Counted from the stretch's first letter, positions 23,232 through 34,303 are shown. The stretch: DNA of 64,000 nucleotides from Aerococcus tenax (GCF_003286645.3 NZ_CP127382.2:682001-746000), one strand, 5' to 3'. Program-made: numbers and translations. The notes: generated from the sequence alone by a model not told the origin.

Positions 23232-23840
23232 ATGTACCAATATATCAAGGGATTACTTGTTGATTTAACTAGTGAAGCGGTAGTCGTTGAAACGGCGGGA
23301 CTTGCCTATTATATTTATTTTCCAAATCCTTATCGCTTAAGTGATCAAAAAGGCCAGCAGGTGCAAGTTTGGCTCTACCAAGCGGTTAGCCAGGATGCCA
23401 TACGCCTGTATGGCTTTTTTGATCAGGCCGAGAAACAACTCTTTTTACAATTAATAAGTGTTTCGGGAATCGGGCCTAAGAGTGCTTTATCAATTTTAGC
23501 TTATGGTGACCAAGCTGGCTTTATTGCAGCGATTGAATCGGAAAATGTCAAATTCTTAACCAAGTTTCCCGGCGTTGGTAAAAAAACAGCCCAACAGATC
23601 ATCTTAGACTTACAAAGTAAGCTCAGCCGCCTTAAATCCGAAGCGCTTCCAGCTGACCAAGAAGTCATTTCTGATCAATCAGAGTCAAGTCAGATGATGA
23701 TTGAATTAGAAGCAGCCCTAAACAGTCTAGGTTACGCTAAGCGGGAGATTGATCAAGTGATCAAAAAAGGCGATTTTTCAGAGGTCGATAATACTGCAGA
23801 TGCTATCCGGGTCGCTTTAAGATACATAACCTTAAAATAA
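23232..23840 (+). CDS. ruvA: Holliday junction helicase subunit RuvA
   Basis: 202 residues. N-terminal OB domain (MYQYIKGLLVDLTSEAVVVE), tandem helix-hairpin-helix motifs (LISVSGIGPKSALSIL and KFPGVGKKTAQQIILDL), and a C-terminal RuvB-binding UBA-like domain (ALNSLGYAKREID). It tetramerises on four-way junctions. Start ATG 23232 with GAGGT upstream. Followed by ruvB after 19 bases. Confidence 0.97.
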   Translation: MYQYIKGLLVDLTSEAVVVETAGLAYYIYFPNPYRLSDQKGQQVQVWLYQAVSQDAIRLYGFFDQAEKQLFLQLISVSGIGPKSALSILAYGDQAGFIAAIESENVKFLTKFPGVGKKTAQQIILDLQSKLSRLKSEALPADQEVISDQSESSQMMIELEAALNSLGYAKREIDQVIKKGDFSEVDNTADAIRVALRYITLK

Positions 23841-23859
23841 GTAGTGAGGAGTTATAAGT

Positions 23860-24897
23860 ATGTCTAGTGAAAAAAGGCTTCAAAGCGGGGAAGAATTTTT
23901 TGAAGAAGAAGACATGGAGGCTAGCTTAAGACCGCAACTTCTCAAAGACTACATTGGTCAGGAAGAAACCAAGCACGAACTATCGGTTTATATCCATGCT
24001 GCTAGACAGCGAACGGAATCCTTAGACCATGTCTTGTTATACGGCCCACCGGGATTAGGAAAAACCACCTTAGCCAATGTCATTAGTAATGAAATGCAGG
24101 TCAATATGCAGACCAGTAGCGGTCCAGCCATTGAAAAAACGGGTGATCTTTTAATTTTACTCAACGAACTGGCCCCTGGAGATGTCTTATTTATCGATGA
24201 AATCCACCGCCTGCCCCGCAATGTCGAAGAAATGCTCTACAGTGCCATGGAGGACTTTCGTGTTGATATTATTGTTGGCCAAGAGAGTTCAGCCCACGCG
24301 GTTCAATTTGATCTGCCTCCATTTACCTTGGTAGGAGCCACGACTAGGGCTGGGAGCTTGTCTGCCCCCTTAAGGGATCGCTTCGGTATCATCCAGCATA
24401 TGCGCTATTATAAGGTGGATGAATTACAAGAAATCGTTAAGCGGAGTAGCCAAATCTTTGAGGTAACCATCGAAGATGAAGCAAGTTATGAAATTGCCTT
24501 ACGGTCGCGTGGAACCCCTCGGATTGCCAACCGCTTATTGAAGCGAGTCAGAGACTTTGCTCAAATATATAATACCAATGCAATTATTGATTTAGCAATC
24601 ACTGAAAGAGCCCTAAGTATTTTAAAAATTGATAAGGTTGGTTTAGATGATCTTGACCGACGCATCTTAGAGACTATTATTTTCTATTATCAAGGTGGCC
24701 CGGTAGGTTTATCCACTATTGCGGCTAATTTATCAGAAGAAAAAGAAACCATTGAAGATATGTATGAACCTTATTTAATTCAAATGGGCTTTTTACAACG
24801 CACCCCTAGAGGGCGTATGGCCACGGCTAAGGCTTACCAACATTTAGGAATTGATAAAGAGGAGAACGAGGATGACCTTAAAAACGACAGATTATGA
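23860..24897 (+). CDS. ruvB: Holliday junction helicase motor RuvB
   Basis: 345 residues. AAA+ motor of branch migration: Walker [10 protein letters not shown], Walker [10 protein letters not shown], sensor 1 LVGATTRAG, Arg finger region LRDRFGI, and a C-terminal winged helix ([15 protein letters not shown]). The operon ruvA-ruvB-queA is standard in Firmicutes; the queA start lies within its last codons. Confidence 0.98.
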   Translation: MSSEKRLQSGEEFFEEEDMEASLRPQLLKDYIGQEETKHELSVYIHAARQRTESLDHVLLYGPPGLGKTTLANVISNEMQVNMQTSSGPAIEKTGDLLILLNELAPGDVLFIDEIHRLPRNVEEMLYSAMEDFRVDIIVGQESSAHAVQFDLPPFTLVGATTRAGSLSAPLRDRFGIIQHMRYYKVDELQEIVKRSSQIFEVTIEDEASYEIALRSRGTPRIANRLLKRVRDFAQIYNTNAIIDLAITERALSILKIDKVGLDDLDRRILETIIFYYQGGPVGLSTIAANLSEEKETIEDMYEPYLIQMGFLQRTPRGRMATAKAYQHLGIDKEENEDDLKNDRL

Positions 24898-25930
24898 TTA
24901 TGATTTACCAGAAGAACTCATTGCCCAAAGTCCCACTAAGGATCGCTTAAACTGTCGACTTTTATGTTTGAATGCTAGAGATGGCCACTACCAGGATAAG
25001 ATGTTTTCAGCTATTGAAGAGGAGTTTGATCCAGGGGATGTCTTAGTCTTAAATAATACTCGGGTCTTACCGGCCCGTCTTTACGGCGAAAAAGAAGCGA
25101 CAGGTGGCCACGTTGAAGTATTACTCTTAAACAATGTCGAAGGCGATCTTTGGGAGACCCTGGTTAAACCAGGACGACGCTTGAAAGCAGGCACAAGGCT
25201 TAGCTTTGGCGATGGTCGCCTCAAGGCTGAAATCAAAGAAACACTTGACTATGGTGGTGGTCGCCTGCTGGAATTTTATTATGATGGGATTTTCTTAGAG
25301 ATTTTAGAGAGTCTAGGAGAGATGCCTCTGCCACCTTACATTAAGAACAAATTAACTGATCCAGACAGCTACCAAACAGTTTATGCTAAAGTGAATGGAT
25401 CGGCAGCAGCCCCGACTGCGGGTTTACACTTTACTGAGGACTATCTAAAGAGCCTACAGGAAAAAGGAGTTAAGATTGCTTATCTGACCCTCCATGTCGG
25501 TTTGGGAACTTTTCGACCAGTGAATGAAGAAGATCTGAGTGACCACCAAATGCATTCAGAATTTTATCGCTTAGATCCAGAAAATGCTGAAATGATAAGT
25601 CAAGCCCAAGCAAATGGCCACCATGTCATTGCTTGCGGGACAACCTGTATTCGTACTTTAGAGACTATTGGTCAAAAATTTGATGGCCAAGTGAAAGCAG
25701 ATTCTGGCTGGACTGATATTTTCATTTACCCAGGTTTTAAGTTTACTGTGGTCGACCATTTCATTACCAACTTCCATTTACCTAAATCCACCCTAGTGAT
25801 GTTGGTGGCTGCTTTTGCTGGAAGAGACCATGTGCTTAACGCCTATCGTCATGCGGTCGAGGAGAAGTATCAATTCTTTTCTTTTGGGGATGCCATGTTT
25901 GTCCGCGGCCCGCAATACATAGAAAAATAA
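24872..25930 (+). CDS. queA: S-adenosylmethionine:tRNA ribosyltransferase-isomerase
   Basis: Makes epoxyqueuosine in tRNA from preQ1-tRNA and AdoMet. 352 residues from the ATG at 24872, which overlaps ruvB by 26 bases and has GGAGAACGAGG upstream. Family motifs: [38 protein letters not shown] and [10 protein letters not shown]. The 24851 ATG would add an unlikely basic leader. Confidence 0.97.
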   Translation: MTLKTTDYDYDLPEELIAQSPTKDRLNCRLLCLNARDGHYQDKMFSAIEEEFDPGDVLVLNNTRVLPARLYGEKEATGGHVEVLLLNNVEGDLWETLVKPGRRLKAGTRLSFGDGRLKAEIKETLDYGGGRLLEFYYDGIFLEILESLGEMPLPPYIKNKLTDPDSYQTVYAKVNGSAAAPTAGLHFTEDYLKSLQEKGVKIAYLTLHVGLGTFRPVNEEDLSDHQMHSEFYRLDPENAEMISQAQANGHHVIACGTTCIRTLETIGQKFDGQVKADSGWTDIFIYPGFKFTVVDHFITNFHLPKSTLVMLVAAFAGRDHVLNAYRHAVEEKYQFFSFGDAMFVRGPQYIEK

Positions 25931-25938
25931 GTGTCTTT

Positions 25939-25992
25939 ACCATCAGTAAGCGGTGACTATATGTAAATAAGCTGGTTAAACTGATGGTTTTT
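25939..25992 (+). terminator. Terminator after ruvAB-queA
   Basis: ACCATCAGT / ACTGATGGT pair with a 32-base intervening sequence and a TTTTTA tail. Confidence 0.65.
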
Positions 25993-26018
25993 ATCATGTT
26001 AAAAGGAGTTGGTCTATC

Positions 26019-29000
26019 GTGTTTACACCCTTAAATGTGAATACATCCTATACGCTTTTAAAGAGTCCCATGTCGGTAAAGGATTATGTCGAAGCGGCCA
26101 AAGCCTTAGACTATCAAAACTTAGCGATAAGTGATGTCAATGTGATGTATGGGGTAATTGATTTTTATAATTATTGCAAGCATTATGACATCAATCCCTT
26201 AATTGGAATGACCGTTTCAATTCAACGTTCTGACCAGCATGACCAAGAAGAGTGGCTAATTTATGCTAAAAATGATCAAGGTTACCGCTCTCTTATGCGC
26301 TTAAGTTCCTTAATTAAAAGCCAAGAGCCCATTGATTATCAGGCGGTTAGAGACTTTATCTTTAATAACCACCGCAATTGGATCACTATTTTAGAAGCCA
26401 ATAATGGCCCACATATGCATTTTCTCAAGCAACAGCGCCAAGAAGAGGCCGCTGCCTTCTTAGATAAATTACGGGATATCTTCAAGGCTTCTGACTTATA
26501 TATGGGGGTTGATGAATCTTATCTCTACCATCAAGAAGCCTTGGAAGACCTGGCTAAGAAAAGTCAGATTCCCTTGATCGCCCAGTCAAAGTTGGCTTAT
26601 TTGTCAAAAAATGATGTCTTTACCCAGGAAGTATTAGCTGCTATTGAAGTCAATCAGCCCCTAGATAATTACCGAGAAAAAGCAGGGGCAGAAGGGCATT
26701 TTTTTCTAAGGAGTCTAGCGTCTTATCAAGAATCCTACCAAAACAAGGGACTAGCTAAGGCTTTTGACCAAGTGTCAGAGGCTTTTGATGGGGTTCATTT
26801 AGACATTCAGTTTGACCAAGCGCTTTTGCCTAAATATCCTATTGAATCGGGGCAAAGTAGTAAGGAATTTCTCAAAGATTTAGCCTATCAAGGTCTGTCT
26901 AAGCGGGTGGGTAATGAGCAAAGCTACCGAGAGCGCTTGGATTACGAACTTTCCATTATTGATCAAATGGGCTTCAATGATTATTTTCTCATTGTTTGGG
27001 ACGTGATGGACTATGCTCATAAGAAGCATATTATGACCGGACCAGGTCGAGGATCTGCTGCGGGTTCCTTGGTAGCTTATTGTCTTTTTATTACCGATGT
27101 AGACCCTATAAGAAATCATTTACTTTTTGAGCGTTTTCTTAATCCTGAACGCCAGTCGATGCCGGATATTGATTTGGACTTTCCTGATGATAAGCGCCAG
27201 GATATTTTGAATTATGTCTATCACAAATATGGTAGTGACCACGTGGCTCAAATTTCTACCTTTGGTACCTTTGCTGCCCGCAAGGCCATCAGGGACGTTG
27301 GTAATGCTTTTAATAAGAGTCAAGCGACCATGAGCCGTTGGGCCAATACCATTAGCTCGCAAAATCAGACTCTTGAAGAAGCTTATCAAAGTTCCAGCCA
27401 ACTCCAACAATATATAGCAGAAGAGGAGGATGGCCAGCTCTGGTTTCAGACCGCTAAAAAGATTGAAGGCTTGCCACGCCACGTCTCTACCCATGCGGCA
27501 GGGGTTATTCTCAGTGACCAAGACTTGACCGATTTTATCCCCTTACAGGCTGCCCTTAACCATTCCATTCACCAGTCCCAATACACCATGCATGAAATTG
27601 AGCGGATTGGTTTATTAAAAATTGACTTTTTGAGTTTAAGTAACTTAACGATTTTAGCCAATAGTGTCAGAGCAGCGGAAAAAATCAGCAAAAGTCGCTT
27701 ACGTCCGATAGACTTTCCTCGTAATGATCAATCGGTCTATCGTGTCTTTAGTCAAGCTAATACCTTGGGTGTCTTTCAATTTGAATCTAATGGGATTCGC
27801 CGTGTCTTGAGGCGAGTGAAGCCAAGTTCAATGGCGGACCTTGCGGCAGTAAATGCTCTCTACCGGCCAGGGCCCATGCAACAAATTAATCACTTTGTCA
27901 ATCGTAAACATGGTAAGGAGCCGATTACTTACCCCCATCCGGACTTAGAAGGTATCTTGAAGGAAACTTATGGCATTATTGTCTACCAGGAACAAGTCAT
28001 GCAAGTTGCCCAAAAAATTGCTGGATTTTCTTTGGGAGAAGCTGATATCTTACGGCGGACGATCAGTAAGAAAGATAAGGCAACCATGGACCGCTTACAG
28101 GCGAAATTTATCCGCCAAGCTGTTGCTAAGGGCTACAGCCAAAGCGTTGCCCAAAAAATTTATTCCTACATTGAAGCTTTTGCTGATTATGGATTTAATA
28201 AGTCACATGCTTATGCATATTCCTATTTAGCTTATGAGATGGCCTGGCTAAAGGTTCACTATCCGGCCGCCTTTTACTATGGGAATCTCTTGCAACATAA
28301 GATTTATGAGACTAAGGGTCAGCAATTAACTTATGAGGCTAGTCTTTGCCAGGTTAAGCTCCAACTCCCCGATGTCAACCGGTCCTATACCACCATGCAG
28401 GTAGTTGATGACCAGCATATTTTACTCGGCCTTACTGATATTCGTGGCTTGATGCGAAACTTTACCACAGCCATTGTCCAGGAACGGCTCAATGGGGGGC
28501 AGTATCGGTCATTGGGAGACTTTATTCAACGCCTGCCAAAAAACTATTTAAAGTCTGACAATCTGGAAAAATTGGCGCTTGCAGGAGCTTTGGACAGCTT
28601 TGGATATAATCGCCGCACCTTAATAGAAGAGGCTTTGCCAAAGTTACTAGAAGCGGTGAACTTATTTGGTGGAAGCAACAACCAGCAACTTTCCTTGTTC
28701 AATCAGGAGAATCGCGAGCTTTATGCTCCTGAAATTAAGCAATTGAATGAGTATGATGATCGTCTTCTTTTGGAGGGGGAGCAAGAAACCCTAGGGCAGT
28801 CCATTAGCGTTGAATTATACAGTGACTACCGTCCTTACTACCAAAATGGTCAAATTCAACCCATCAATAAGTTAAGCGATAAAAGTCAGGTGACGATTAT
28901 TGGAGAAATTGTCAAGGTGAAAAGAATTCAAACGAAAAAGAACCAGCCCATGGCTTTCTTAACTTTGCGTGATGAGCATAGTGAAGTTGAGGTGATTGCT

Positions 29001-29393
29001 TTTCCTAAAGCTTATATTGATTTTGCTGCCTACATAAGGGAAGGCCAGCAAGTCCTTGTCCAAGGCAAGACTCAGACCAGGAAACAGGGCTTGCAAGTGG
29101 TTTTAGACCAGTGTCAACCCTTAAATCATCAGTTGCTCACTGAATTGGAAAGGAAACGGCTGAACTCGATTCAAACAATAAACATTCGCGTGGCAAGTAG
29201 CCAGCTGGCTAGTGAGAAAAAAGCAGACCTCCTTGCTCTTATCAACCAGTATCACGGCAGAGTTAAATTAACTTTCACCATGGCCAAAGAACAGAAAAAA
29301 TATCAATTGGGTGAGCGCTTTGCTGTTCAAGCTCGCCCCGAAGTCATTCAAGAATTAAGAAAAATTTACGGCTCTGAGAATGTTCTTTATTAA
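26019..29393 (+). CDS. dnaE: DNA polymerase III alpha subunit, DnaE type
   Basis: 1124 residues. In Firmicutes DnaE extends primers before PolC takes over and serves in repair. The N-terminal PHP domain has NVNTSYTLLKS where active PHP domains have HxH, so its metal site looks lost. The polymerase catalytic Asp residues are in MPDIDLDFPDD, and GPGRGSAAGSLV is conserved. QLSLF near residue 890 is a clamp-binding motif. A C-terminal OB fold follows (VTIIGEIVKVKRI). Confidence 0.97.
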   Translation: MFTPLNVNTSYTLLKSPMSVKDYVEAAKALDYQNLAISDVNVMYGVIDFYNYCKHYDINPLIGMTVSIQRSDQHDQEEWLIYAKNDQGYRSLMRLSSLIKSQEPIDYQAVRDFIFNNHRNWITILEANNGPHMHFLKQQRQEEAAAFLDKLRDIFKASDLYMGVDESYLYHQEALEDLAKKSQIPLIAQSKLAYLSKNDVFTQEVLAAIEVNQPLDNYREKAGAEGHFFLRSLASYQESYQNKGLAKAFDQVSEAFDGVHLDIQFDQALLPKYPIESGQSSKEFLKDLAYQGLSKRVGNEQSYRERLDYELSIIDQMGFNDYFLIVWDVMDYAHKKHIMTGPGRGSAAGSLVAYCLFITDVDPIRNHLLFERFLNPERQSMPDIDLDFPDDKRQDILNYVYHKYGSDHVAQISTFGTFAARKAIRDVGNAFNKSQATMSRWANTISSQNQTLEEAYQSSSQLQQYIAEEEDGQLWFQTAKKIEGLPRHVSTHAAGVILSDQDLTDFIPLQAALNHSIHQSQYTMHEIERIGLLKIDFLSLSNLTILANSVRAAEKISKSRLRPIDFPRNDQSVYRVFSQANTLGVFQFESNGIRRVLRRVKPSSMADLAAVNALYRPGPMQQINHFVNRKHGKEPITYPHPDLEGILKETYGIIVYQEQVMQVAQKIAGFSLGEADILRRTISKKDKATMDRLQAKFIRQAVAKGYSQSVAQKIYSYIEAFADYGFNKSHAYAYSYLAYEMAWLKVHYPAAFYYGNLLQHKIYETKGQQLTYEASLCQVKLQLPDVNRSYTTMQVVDDQHILLGLTDIRGLMRNFTTAIVQERLNGGQYRSLGDFIQRLPKNYLKSDNLEKLALAGALDSFGYNRRTLIEEALPKLLEAVNLFGGSNNQQLSLFNQENRELYAPEIKQLNEYDDRLLLEGEQETLGQSISVELYSDYRPYYQNGQIQPINKLSDKSQVTIIGEIVKVKRIQTKKNQPMAFLTLRDEHSEVEVIAFPKAYIDFAAYIREGQQVLVQGKTQTRKQGLQVVLDQCQPLNHQLLTELERKRLNSIQTINIRVASSQLASEKKADLLALINQYHGRVKLTFTMAKEQKKYQLGERFAVQARPEVIQELRKIYGSENVLY

Positions 29394-29482
29394 TGAAATC
29401 GTTTTAATAGGAAAACCCTTAGTAATCAGCTTAGAAACATGATATTATATGACGTGAAGGGAAAAGAAAGGATAAGATTTAT

Positions 29483-30469
29483 ATGGCAAAAAAAATTGCG
29501 GTCTTAACAAGCGGTGGCGATGCTCCCGGCATGAATGCTGCGATCCGCGCAATCGTACGTAAGATCATTTTTGATGGTAACGAAGCTTATGGGGTACGTT
29601 ATGGATTCCGTGGCTTAGCAGATGGAGATATTTTCCAAATGACTGCTGCTGATGTTTCCACCCTATCTTCGCGTGGCGGAACGATTCTGTTTACAGCCCG
29701 CTACCCTGAATTTGCAGAGGAAGAAGGCCAACTCAAAGCCTTAGAACAATTAAAACGTCATGAAATTGACGGCTTGGTTGTCATTGGCGGAGACGGGTCC
29801 TACCAAGGGGCTTTGGCCTTGTCACGACGTGGCTTCCCAACGGTTGGTATTCCTGGAACAATCGATAATGATATTCCTGGTACTGACTTTACCATCGGTT
29901 TTGATACGGCATGTAACACTGCCCTAGAAGCTTTGGATAAGTTAAGAGATACCGCCAAAAGTCACATGCGGACTTTTGTGGTTGAAGTAATGGGGCGGCA
30001 TGCCGGAGATATCGCCTTATGGTCTGGCATTGGATGTGGTGCTGACCAAGTGATTATTCCAGAAATTAATTTTGATATCCAAGAGGTCGTTGACCAAATT
30101 AATCAAGGACGTGAAAAGGGTAAGAAGCATACCCTCATTGTTTTAGCTGAAGGGGTTATGCCAGGCTATAAATTTGCTGATTTACTGGATGAATATGGAA
30201 ATTACCATATTCGGACTACCGTATTAGGACACGTTCAACGTGGAGGATCACCAAGTGCTAAAGACCGTATGTTAGCAACTTCTTTAGGACATGCAGCGGT
30301 TGAAGCTTTAGCTAAGGGTCAATCTGGAGTATGTATGGGGATTGTAGATAATAAAATTGTCTATACCGATATTGAAAATGCTCTAGAGAAAAAAGACGAC
30401 CGTCAAAAACGTAATACGCTCAATAAATATCTCTATGATCTTAACCAAGAAACCTCAGTTTGGTCTTAA
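29483..30469 (+). CDS. pfkA: 6-phosphofructokinase
   Basis: 328 residues including the N-terminal ATP motif [13 protein letters not shown]. Catalytic GTIDNDI and GFDTACNT, and the substrate-binding [10 protein letters not shown], are present. It phosphorylates fructose 6-phosphate in glycolysis, controlled in this family by PEP/ADP at the effector site. Followed by pyk after 20 bases, giving the classic pfkA-pyk operon; the sequence TATTAT just upstream is a likely -10 box. Confidence 0.98.
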   Translation: MAKKIAVLTSGGDAPGMNAAIRAIVRKIIFDGNEAYGVRYGFRGLADGDIFQMTAADVSTLSSRGGTILFTARYPEFAEEEGQLKALEQLKRHEIDGLVVIGGDGSYQGALALSRRGFPTVGIPGTIDNDIPGTDFTIGFDTACNTALEALDKLRDTAKSHMRTFVVEVMGRHAGDIALWSGIGCGADQVIIPEINFDIQEVVDQINQGREKGKKHTLIVLAEGVMPGYKFADLLDEYGNYHIRTTVLGHVQRGGSPSAKDRMLATSLGHAAVEALAKGQSGVCMGIVDNKIVYTDIENALEKKDDRQKRNTLNKYLYDLNQETSVWS

Positions 30470-30489
30470 AAATAAAAGGAGAAAATGAA

Positions 30490-32277
30490 ATGCCATTTGA
30501 TATGAAATTATTAAAGAAAACCAAAGTTGTATGTACGATTGGACCTGCTTCAGAAGATCCAGAAACCCTAGTCGAACTGGCTAAAGCAGGTATGGACGTT
30601 GCCCGGATGAACTTTTCTCACGGTGACCACGATGAACACTTAGCCCGCATCAAAGCGATTCGCCAAGTGGAACGTGAAGCTGGAAAACGGATTGCGGTTA
30701 TGCTAGATACCAAGGGCCCTGAAATTCGTACCCATAACATGAAGGACCATGCTCCGGTTTTCTTAGAAAAGGGTAAAACCGTTAAAATTTCTATGACTGA
30801 AGTTGAAGGAACCCAAGACATGATTTCAGTCACTTATCCTCAATTAATTAATGATGTTCATGTTGATTCTCATATTCTCATTGATGATGGTTTAGTTGAT
30901 TTACGTGTTACTGACATTGACTTTGATAAGGGAATTGTTACCACTGTTGTGGAAAATAGTGGTTTAATCAAAGACAAGAAAGGGGTTAATATTCCTGGCG
31001 TTTCCGTATCCCTACCTGGTATCACTGAAAAAGATGAAGCCGACATTCGTTTTGGTCTAGAAAATGGAATTGACATTATCGCTGCTTCCTTTGTTCGTAA
31101 GCCAGAAGATGTTTTAGAGATTCGCGAAATTTTAGAAGAAACCGGGAACGAAACCGTTCAAATTATCCCTAAAATTGAAACCCAAGAAGGGGTAGATAAT
31201 ATTGACGGTATTTTGCAAGTTTCTGATGGTTTAATGGTTGCCCGTGGTGACCTAGGGGTAGAAATTCCAACTGAAATGGTGCCAGTTGTTCAAAAAGAAT
31301 TAATCCGTAAGTGTAATGCGGCTGGTAAACCAGTTATTACTGCTACCCAAATGTTAGATTCTATGCAACGTAACCCACGTCCAACCCGGGCTGAAGCTTC
31401 TGACGTTGCTAATGCCATTCTAGATGGTACTGATGCGATTATGTTATCCGGTGAAACAGCTGCTGGTGACTACCCACTTGAAGCCGTTAAGACCATGACC
31501 CGTATCGCTATGACTACTGAACGTGAAAGCGAATTACGTGGTCAAGCCCAACAAGCCCTTAAAGAATATCAAAACAGTGATGTTTCTGAAGCCATTGCCC
31601 AATCTGTTGCCCATACAGCTCGCAATTTGAATATTCAAACCATCGTTGCTGCAACAAATTCAGGTCATACTGCTCGTTTAATTTCTAAGTACCGTCCTAA
31701 TGCCATGATCTTAGCACTTACCTTCTCTGAAAGTCGTGCGCATAAGTTATTACTTAGCCGTGGTGTGGTTCCAATGGTCATTGAAAAACCAGCATCTACC
31801 GATGAAATGACCTTACTTGCCACCCAAATTGCTAAAGAAGAAGACTACGCTAAAGATGGCGACCTTATCCTTATTACAGCTGGTGTACCGGTTGGGGAAA
31901 CAGGAACCACCAACTTGATGAAGATTCAAATGATCGGTGAACGTTTGATTGAAGCTCAAGGGCTAGGAAATCAATCAGTCATTGGACACGTGGTTAAAGC
32001 TCAAAGCCCAGAAGAAGCCATTGAAAAAGCTAACCATGATAACATCTTAGTGGTTTCTACAACTGATGAACGCTATAATGAAGCCATTAAGAAGGCAGGG
32101 GCTGTTATTGTAGAAAATGCCACCCTAACTAGCCATGCTGCTGTAATGAGTGTCAATACCGGAACACCGGTTATCGTTAATGCTAAAGATGCGACGAACA
32201 TTCTTGAAGAAGGCCAATTGATTACCTTGGATGCACGTCGCGGTATGGTTTATGATGGTGCCACAACGACTATCTAA
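30490..32277 (+). CDS. pyk: Pyruvate kinase with PEP-utilising C-terminal domain
   Basis: 595 residues. Motifs: VARMNFSHG, the catalytic Lys in IIPKIET, ATQMLDSM and the MLSGETAAG loop. After residue about 480 an extra PEP-utiliser-like swivelling domain (TLTSHAAVMS, with a His) is present, as in other Firmicutes. Start ATG 30490 follows AAAAGGAGAAAATGAA; an earlier frame opening at 30460 overlaps pfkA and is rejected. Confidence 0.97.
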   Translation: MPFDMKLLKKTKVVCTIGPASEDPETLVELAKAGMDVARMNFSHGDHDEHLARIKAIRQVEREAGKRIAVMLDTKGPEIRTHNMKDHAPVFLEKGKTVKISMTEVEGTQDMISVTYPQLINDVHVDSHILIDDGLVDLRVTDIDFDKGIVTTVVENSGLIKDKKGVNIPGVSVSLPGITEKDEADIRFGLENGIDIIAASFVRKPEDVLEIREILEETGNETVQIIPKIETQEGVDNIDGILQVSDGLMVARGDLGVEIPTEMVPVVQKELIRKCNAAGKPVITATQMLDSMQRNPRPTRAEASDVANAILDGTDAIMLSGETAAGDYPLEAVKTMTRIAMTTERESELRGQAQQALKEYQNSDVSEAIAQSVAHTARNLNIQTIVAATNSGHTARLISKYRPNAMILALTFSESRAHKLLLSRGVVPMVIEKPASTDEMTLLATQIAKEEDYAKDGDLILITAGVPVGETGTTNLMKIQMIGERLIEAQGLGNQSVIGHVVKAQSPEEAIEKANHDNILVVSTTDERYNEAIKKAGAVIVENATLTSHAAVMSVNTGTPVIVNAKDATNILEEGQLITLDARRGMVYDGATTTI

Positions 32278-32291
32278 GCCTGAACGAGACG

Positions 32292-32325
32292 AAGTCAGTG
32301 CCTATAAGGTACTGGCTTTTTTATT
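32292..32325 (+). terminator. Terminator after pfkA-pyk
   Basis: AGTCAGTGCCT / AGGTACTGGCT hairpin (two wobble pairs) followed by TTTTT. Confidence 0.85.
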
Positions 32326-32411
32326 TTTCCTCATAGGCCTTCTGGCAATTCATTTGGGGTGGGCCGCGTCTATGCTATACTTAAAGAAATCGATATGAAG
32401 GAGACCAGTAA

Positions 32412-33281
32412 ATGAAAGAACTAGCTAGTGTAGTCTCTGCTAGAGTGAGTGACTATAATGCAAAGAATTATTATGTCCAGTTCGAGGGGAAGACCTTTGA
32501 ATTAAACCCCAGTGATAAGATAAAATCGCTGAATATTGGGCAAGAAATCCCAGTGTTTATCTATACTAATCAAAAAAATCAAGCCAAAGCGACTCTAGAT
32601 TTTCCCAAGAGTCGACAAAATACCTATGGCTGGGCTGAGGTCACCCAAGTTCGCCATGATCTAGGTGTCTTTTTAGATATTGGCCTTCCAGATAAGGATA
32701 TGGTCTTGTCTATGGATGAGTTACCCAGTGAAACAGGGCTTTGGCCTAAAAAGGGCGATAAGCTTTATGTGAAATTATCCGTAGATCGTAAGGACCGGCA
32801 ATGGGCTAATCTTGCCGATTCTGTGGTTGTCCAGTCTTTAACCAGTAAAGTTAAGGGAAATGAAAAGCGTTGGATTAATCAAGTCAAAAAAGCCCGGGTC
32901 TACCAGTGTAAATTGAATGGGAGCCACTTAATCACAGAGGATTACTACTTGGCTTTTATTCACCCCAGTGAATGGGAAGGAGAGCCTCGCCTAGGAGAAG
33001 AGGTGGAAGCTCGGGTTATTGGTATCGGACAAAATGGGAATCTGAACTTATCCCTAAAGCCACGTGCTTTCGAAGTAATCAATGATGATGCCGAAATGAT
33101 TTATCAAGTCTTAAAACGTACTCCTGAGGGCTTTTTGCCTTATAACGATAAGAGTGACCCCAATGCGATTCGAGCAGCCTTTAATATTTCCAAGGCTCAA
33201 TTTAAACGTGCCTTGGGCCACCTGATGAAAACTCAGCGAATTGAACAAAATGAAGATGGGATAACTTTAAAGGATAAGTGA
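32412..33281 (+). CDS. cvfB: CvfB-like S1 RNA-binding protein
   Basis: 289 residues. Three S1-like OB segments (e.g. YGWAEVTQVRHDLGVFLDIG at about 77-96 and GEEVEARVIGIGQNGNLNLS) and a C-terminal winged helix (RAAFNISKAQFKRALGHL). CvfB binds RNA and affects virulence-factor expression in Staphylococcus aureus; its role here is inferred from the family. xerD begins 4 bases after its stop. Confidence 0.9.
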   Translation: MKELASVVSARVSDYNAKNYYVQFEGKTFELNPSDKIKSLNIGQEIPVFIYTNQKNQAKATLDFPKSRQNTYGWAEVTQVRHDLGVFLDIGLPDKDMVLSMDELPSETGLWPKKGDKLYVKLSVDRKDRQWANLADSVVVQSLTSKVKGNEKRWINQVKKARVYQCKLNGSHLITEDYYLAFIHPSEWEGEPRLGEEVEARVIGIGQNGNLNLSLKPRAFEVINDDAEMIYQVLKRTPEGFLPYNDKSDPNAIRAAFNISKAQFKRALGHLMKTQRIEQNEDGITLKDK

Positions 33282-33285
33282 TTTT

Positions 33286-34185
33286 TTGACTATCAATGAT
33301 TTGATTGAGGATTTTTTAATTGCTTTACGGGTAGAACAAGGCCTTTCGGAAAATACCATTAAAACTTACCACAATGTCTTGAAACAATTTCAAATGATTT
33401 TGTCTGAAGCGGGGATAGAGGATATTCAAGCCGTTAAACGCCAGGATATTATCCAACAGCTGGAAAAGTTAAACCAAAAGGGTCGGGCAGTCTCAACTAT
33501 GAGTCAATATTTATCGACCTTACGTCACTTCTTTAAATATTTGATTTTAGACTCTGTGATTGAAGAGAACCCAGTGGAAAATATCTCCTTGCCTAAGAAG
33601 AAGCAGCAGCTCCCTCAAGTGCTAAGTGTTGAAGAAGTTGATCGTTTGTTAGAAATGCCGGACGTCAATTCGACTCTTGGCTTGCGAGATCGTAGTTTAT
33701 TAGAGTTACTTTACGCGAGTGGGCTGCGGGTAAGCGAATTGGTCCATTTAAAAATTAGTGATTTTCACGAAGATCTCGGCTTTCTCCAAACGGTTGGTAA
33801 GGGCAACAAGGAGCGCATCATTCCTCTAGGAGAAGTTGCCAAAGATTGGCTACAGACTTATCTCAAAAAGAGCCGCCTCAAACTCTTGGGAGAAAATGAT
33901 CAATCTCAAGGGATGATTTATTTGAACCATCACGGACGTCCCCTTAGTCGGCAAGGGGTTTGGAAGAAGCTCAAGCAATATATCCAAGCTGCTGGGATAA
34001 GAAAAGAAGTCAGCCCCCATACCTTGCGGCACTCATTTGCAACCCACTTATTGGAAAATGGGGCAGACTTAAGAGTGGTTCAAGAACTTCTGGGGCATGC
34101 TGACATTTCTACCACGCAAATTTATACCCACATCCATTCGCAACATATGCGCGAAATTTATAAAAAAACTTTTCCGAGAGCATAG
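33286..34185 (+). CDS. xerD: Tyrosine recombinase XerD
   Basis: Resolves chromosome dimers at dif together with a partner. 299 residues with a SAM-like N-terminal domain (SENTIKTYHNVLKQF) and catalytic residues Arg in ASGLRVSEL, HxxR in PHTLRHSFATH, His in LLGHADIST and Tyr in QIYTHIH. It starts at TTG with AAGGAT upstream, coupled to cvfB. Distinct from the satellite integrase, which carries an extra arm-binding domain. Confidence 0.93.
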   Translation: MTINDLIEDFLIALRVEQGLSENTIKTYHNVLKQFQMILSEAGIEDIQAVKRQDIIQQLEKLNQKGRAVSTMSQYLSTLRHFFKYLILDSVIEENPVENISLPKKKQQLPQVLSVEEVDRLLEMPDVNSTLGLRDRSLLELLYASGLRVSELVHLKISDFHEDLGFLQTVGKGNKERIIPLGEVAKDWLQTYLKKSRLKLLGENDQSQGMIYLNHHGRPLSRQGVWKKLKQYIQAAGIRKEVSPHTLRHSFATHLLENGADLRVVQELLGHADISTTQIYTHIHSQHMREIYKKTFPRA

Positions 34186-34187
34186 AA

Positions 34188-34222
34188 AAAGAGGTTGGAA
34201 GTTATGTTCCAACCTCTTTCTG
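34188..34222 (+). terminator. Strong terminator after xerD
   Basis: AAAGAGGTTGGAA / TTCCAACCTCTTT, a perfect 13-bp stem with a 6-base loop. Probably bidirectional, serving the convergent lipoprotein gene too. Confidence 0.88.
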
Positions 34223-34303
34223 TAGTGATGACTCTTTTAAGATGTCTTCGCTAAGTATCCGAAACAGACCTTATCAGCATTTATTTATCTTCTTAGATTG
34301 ATA

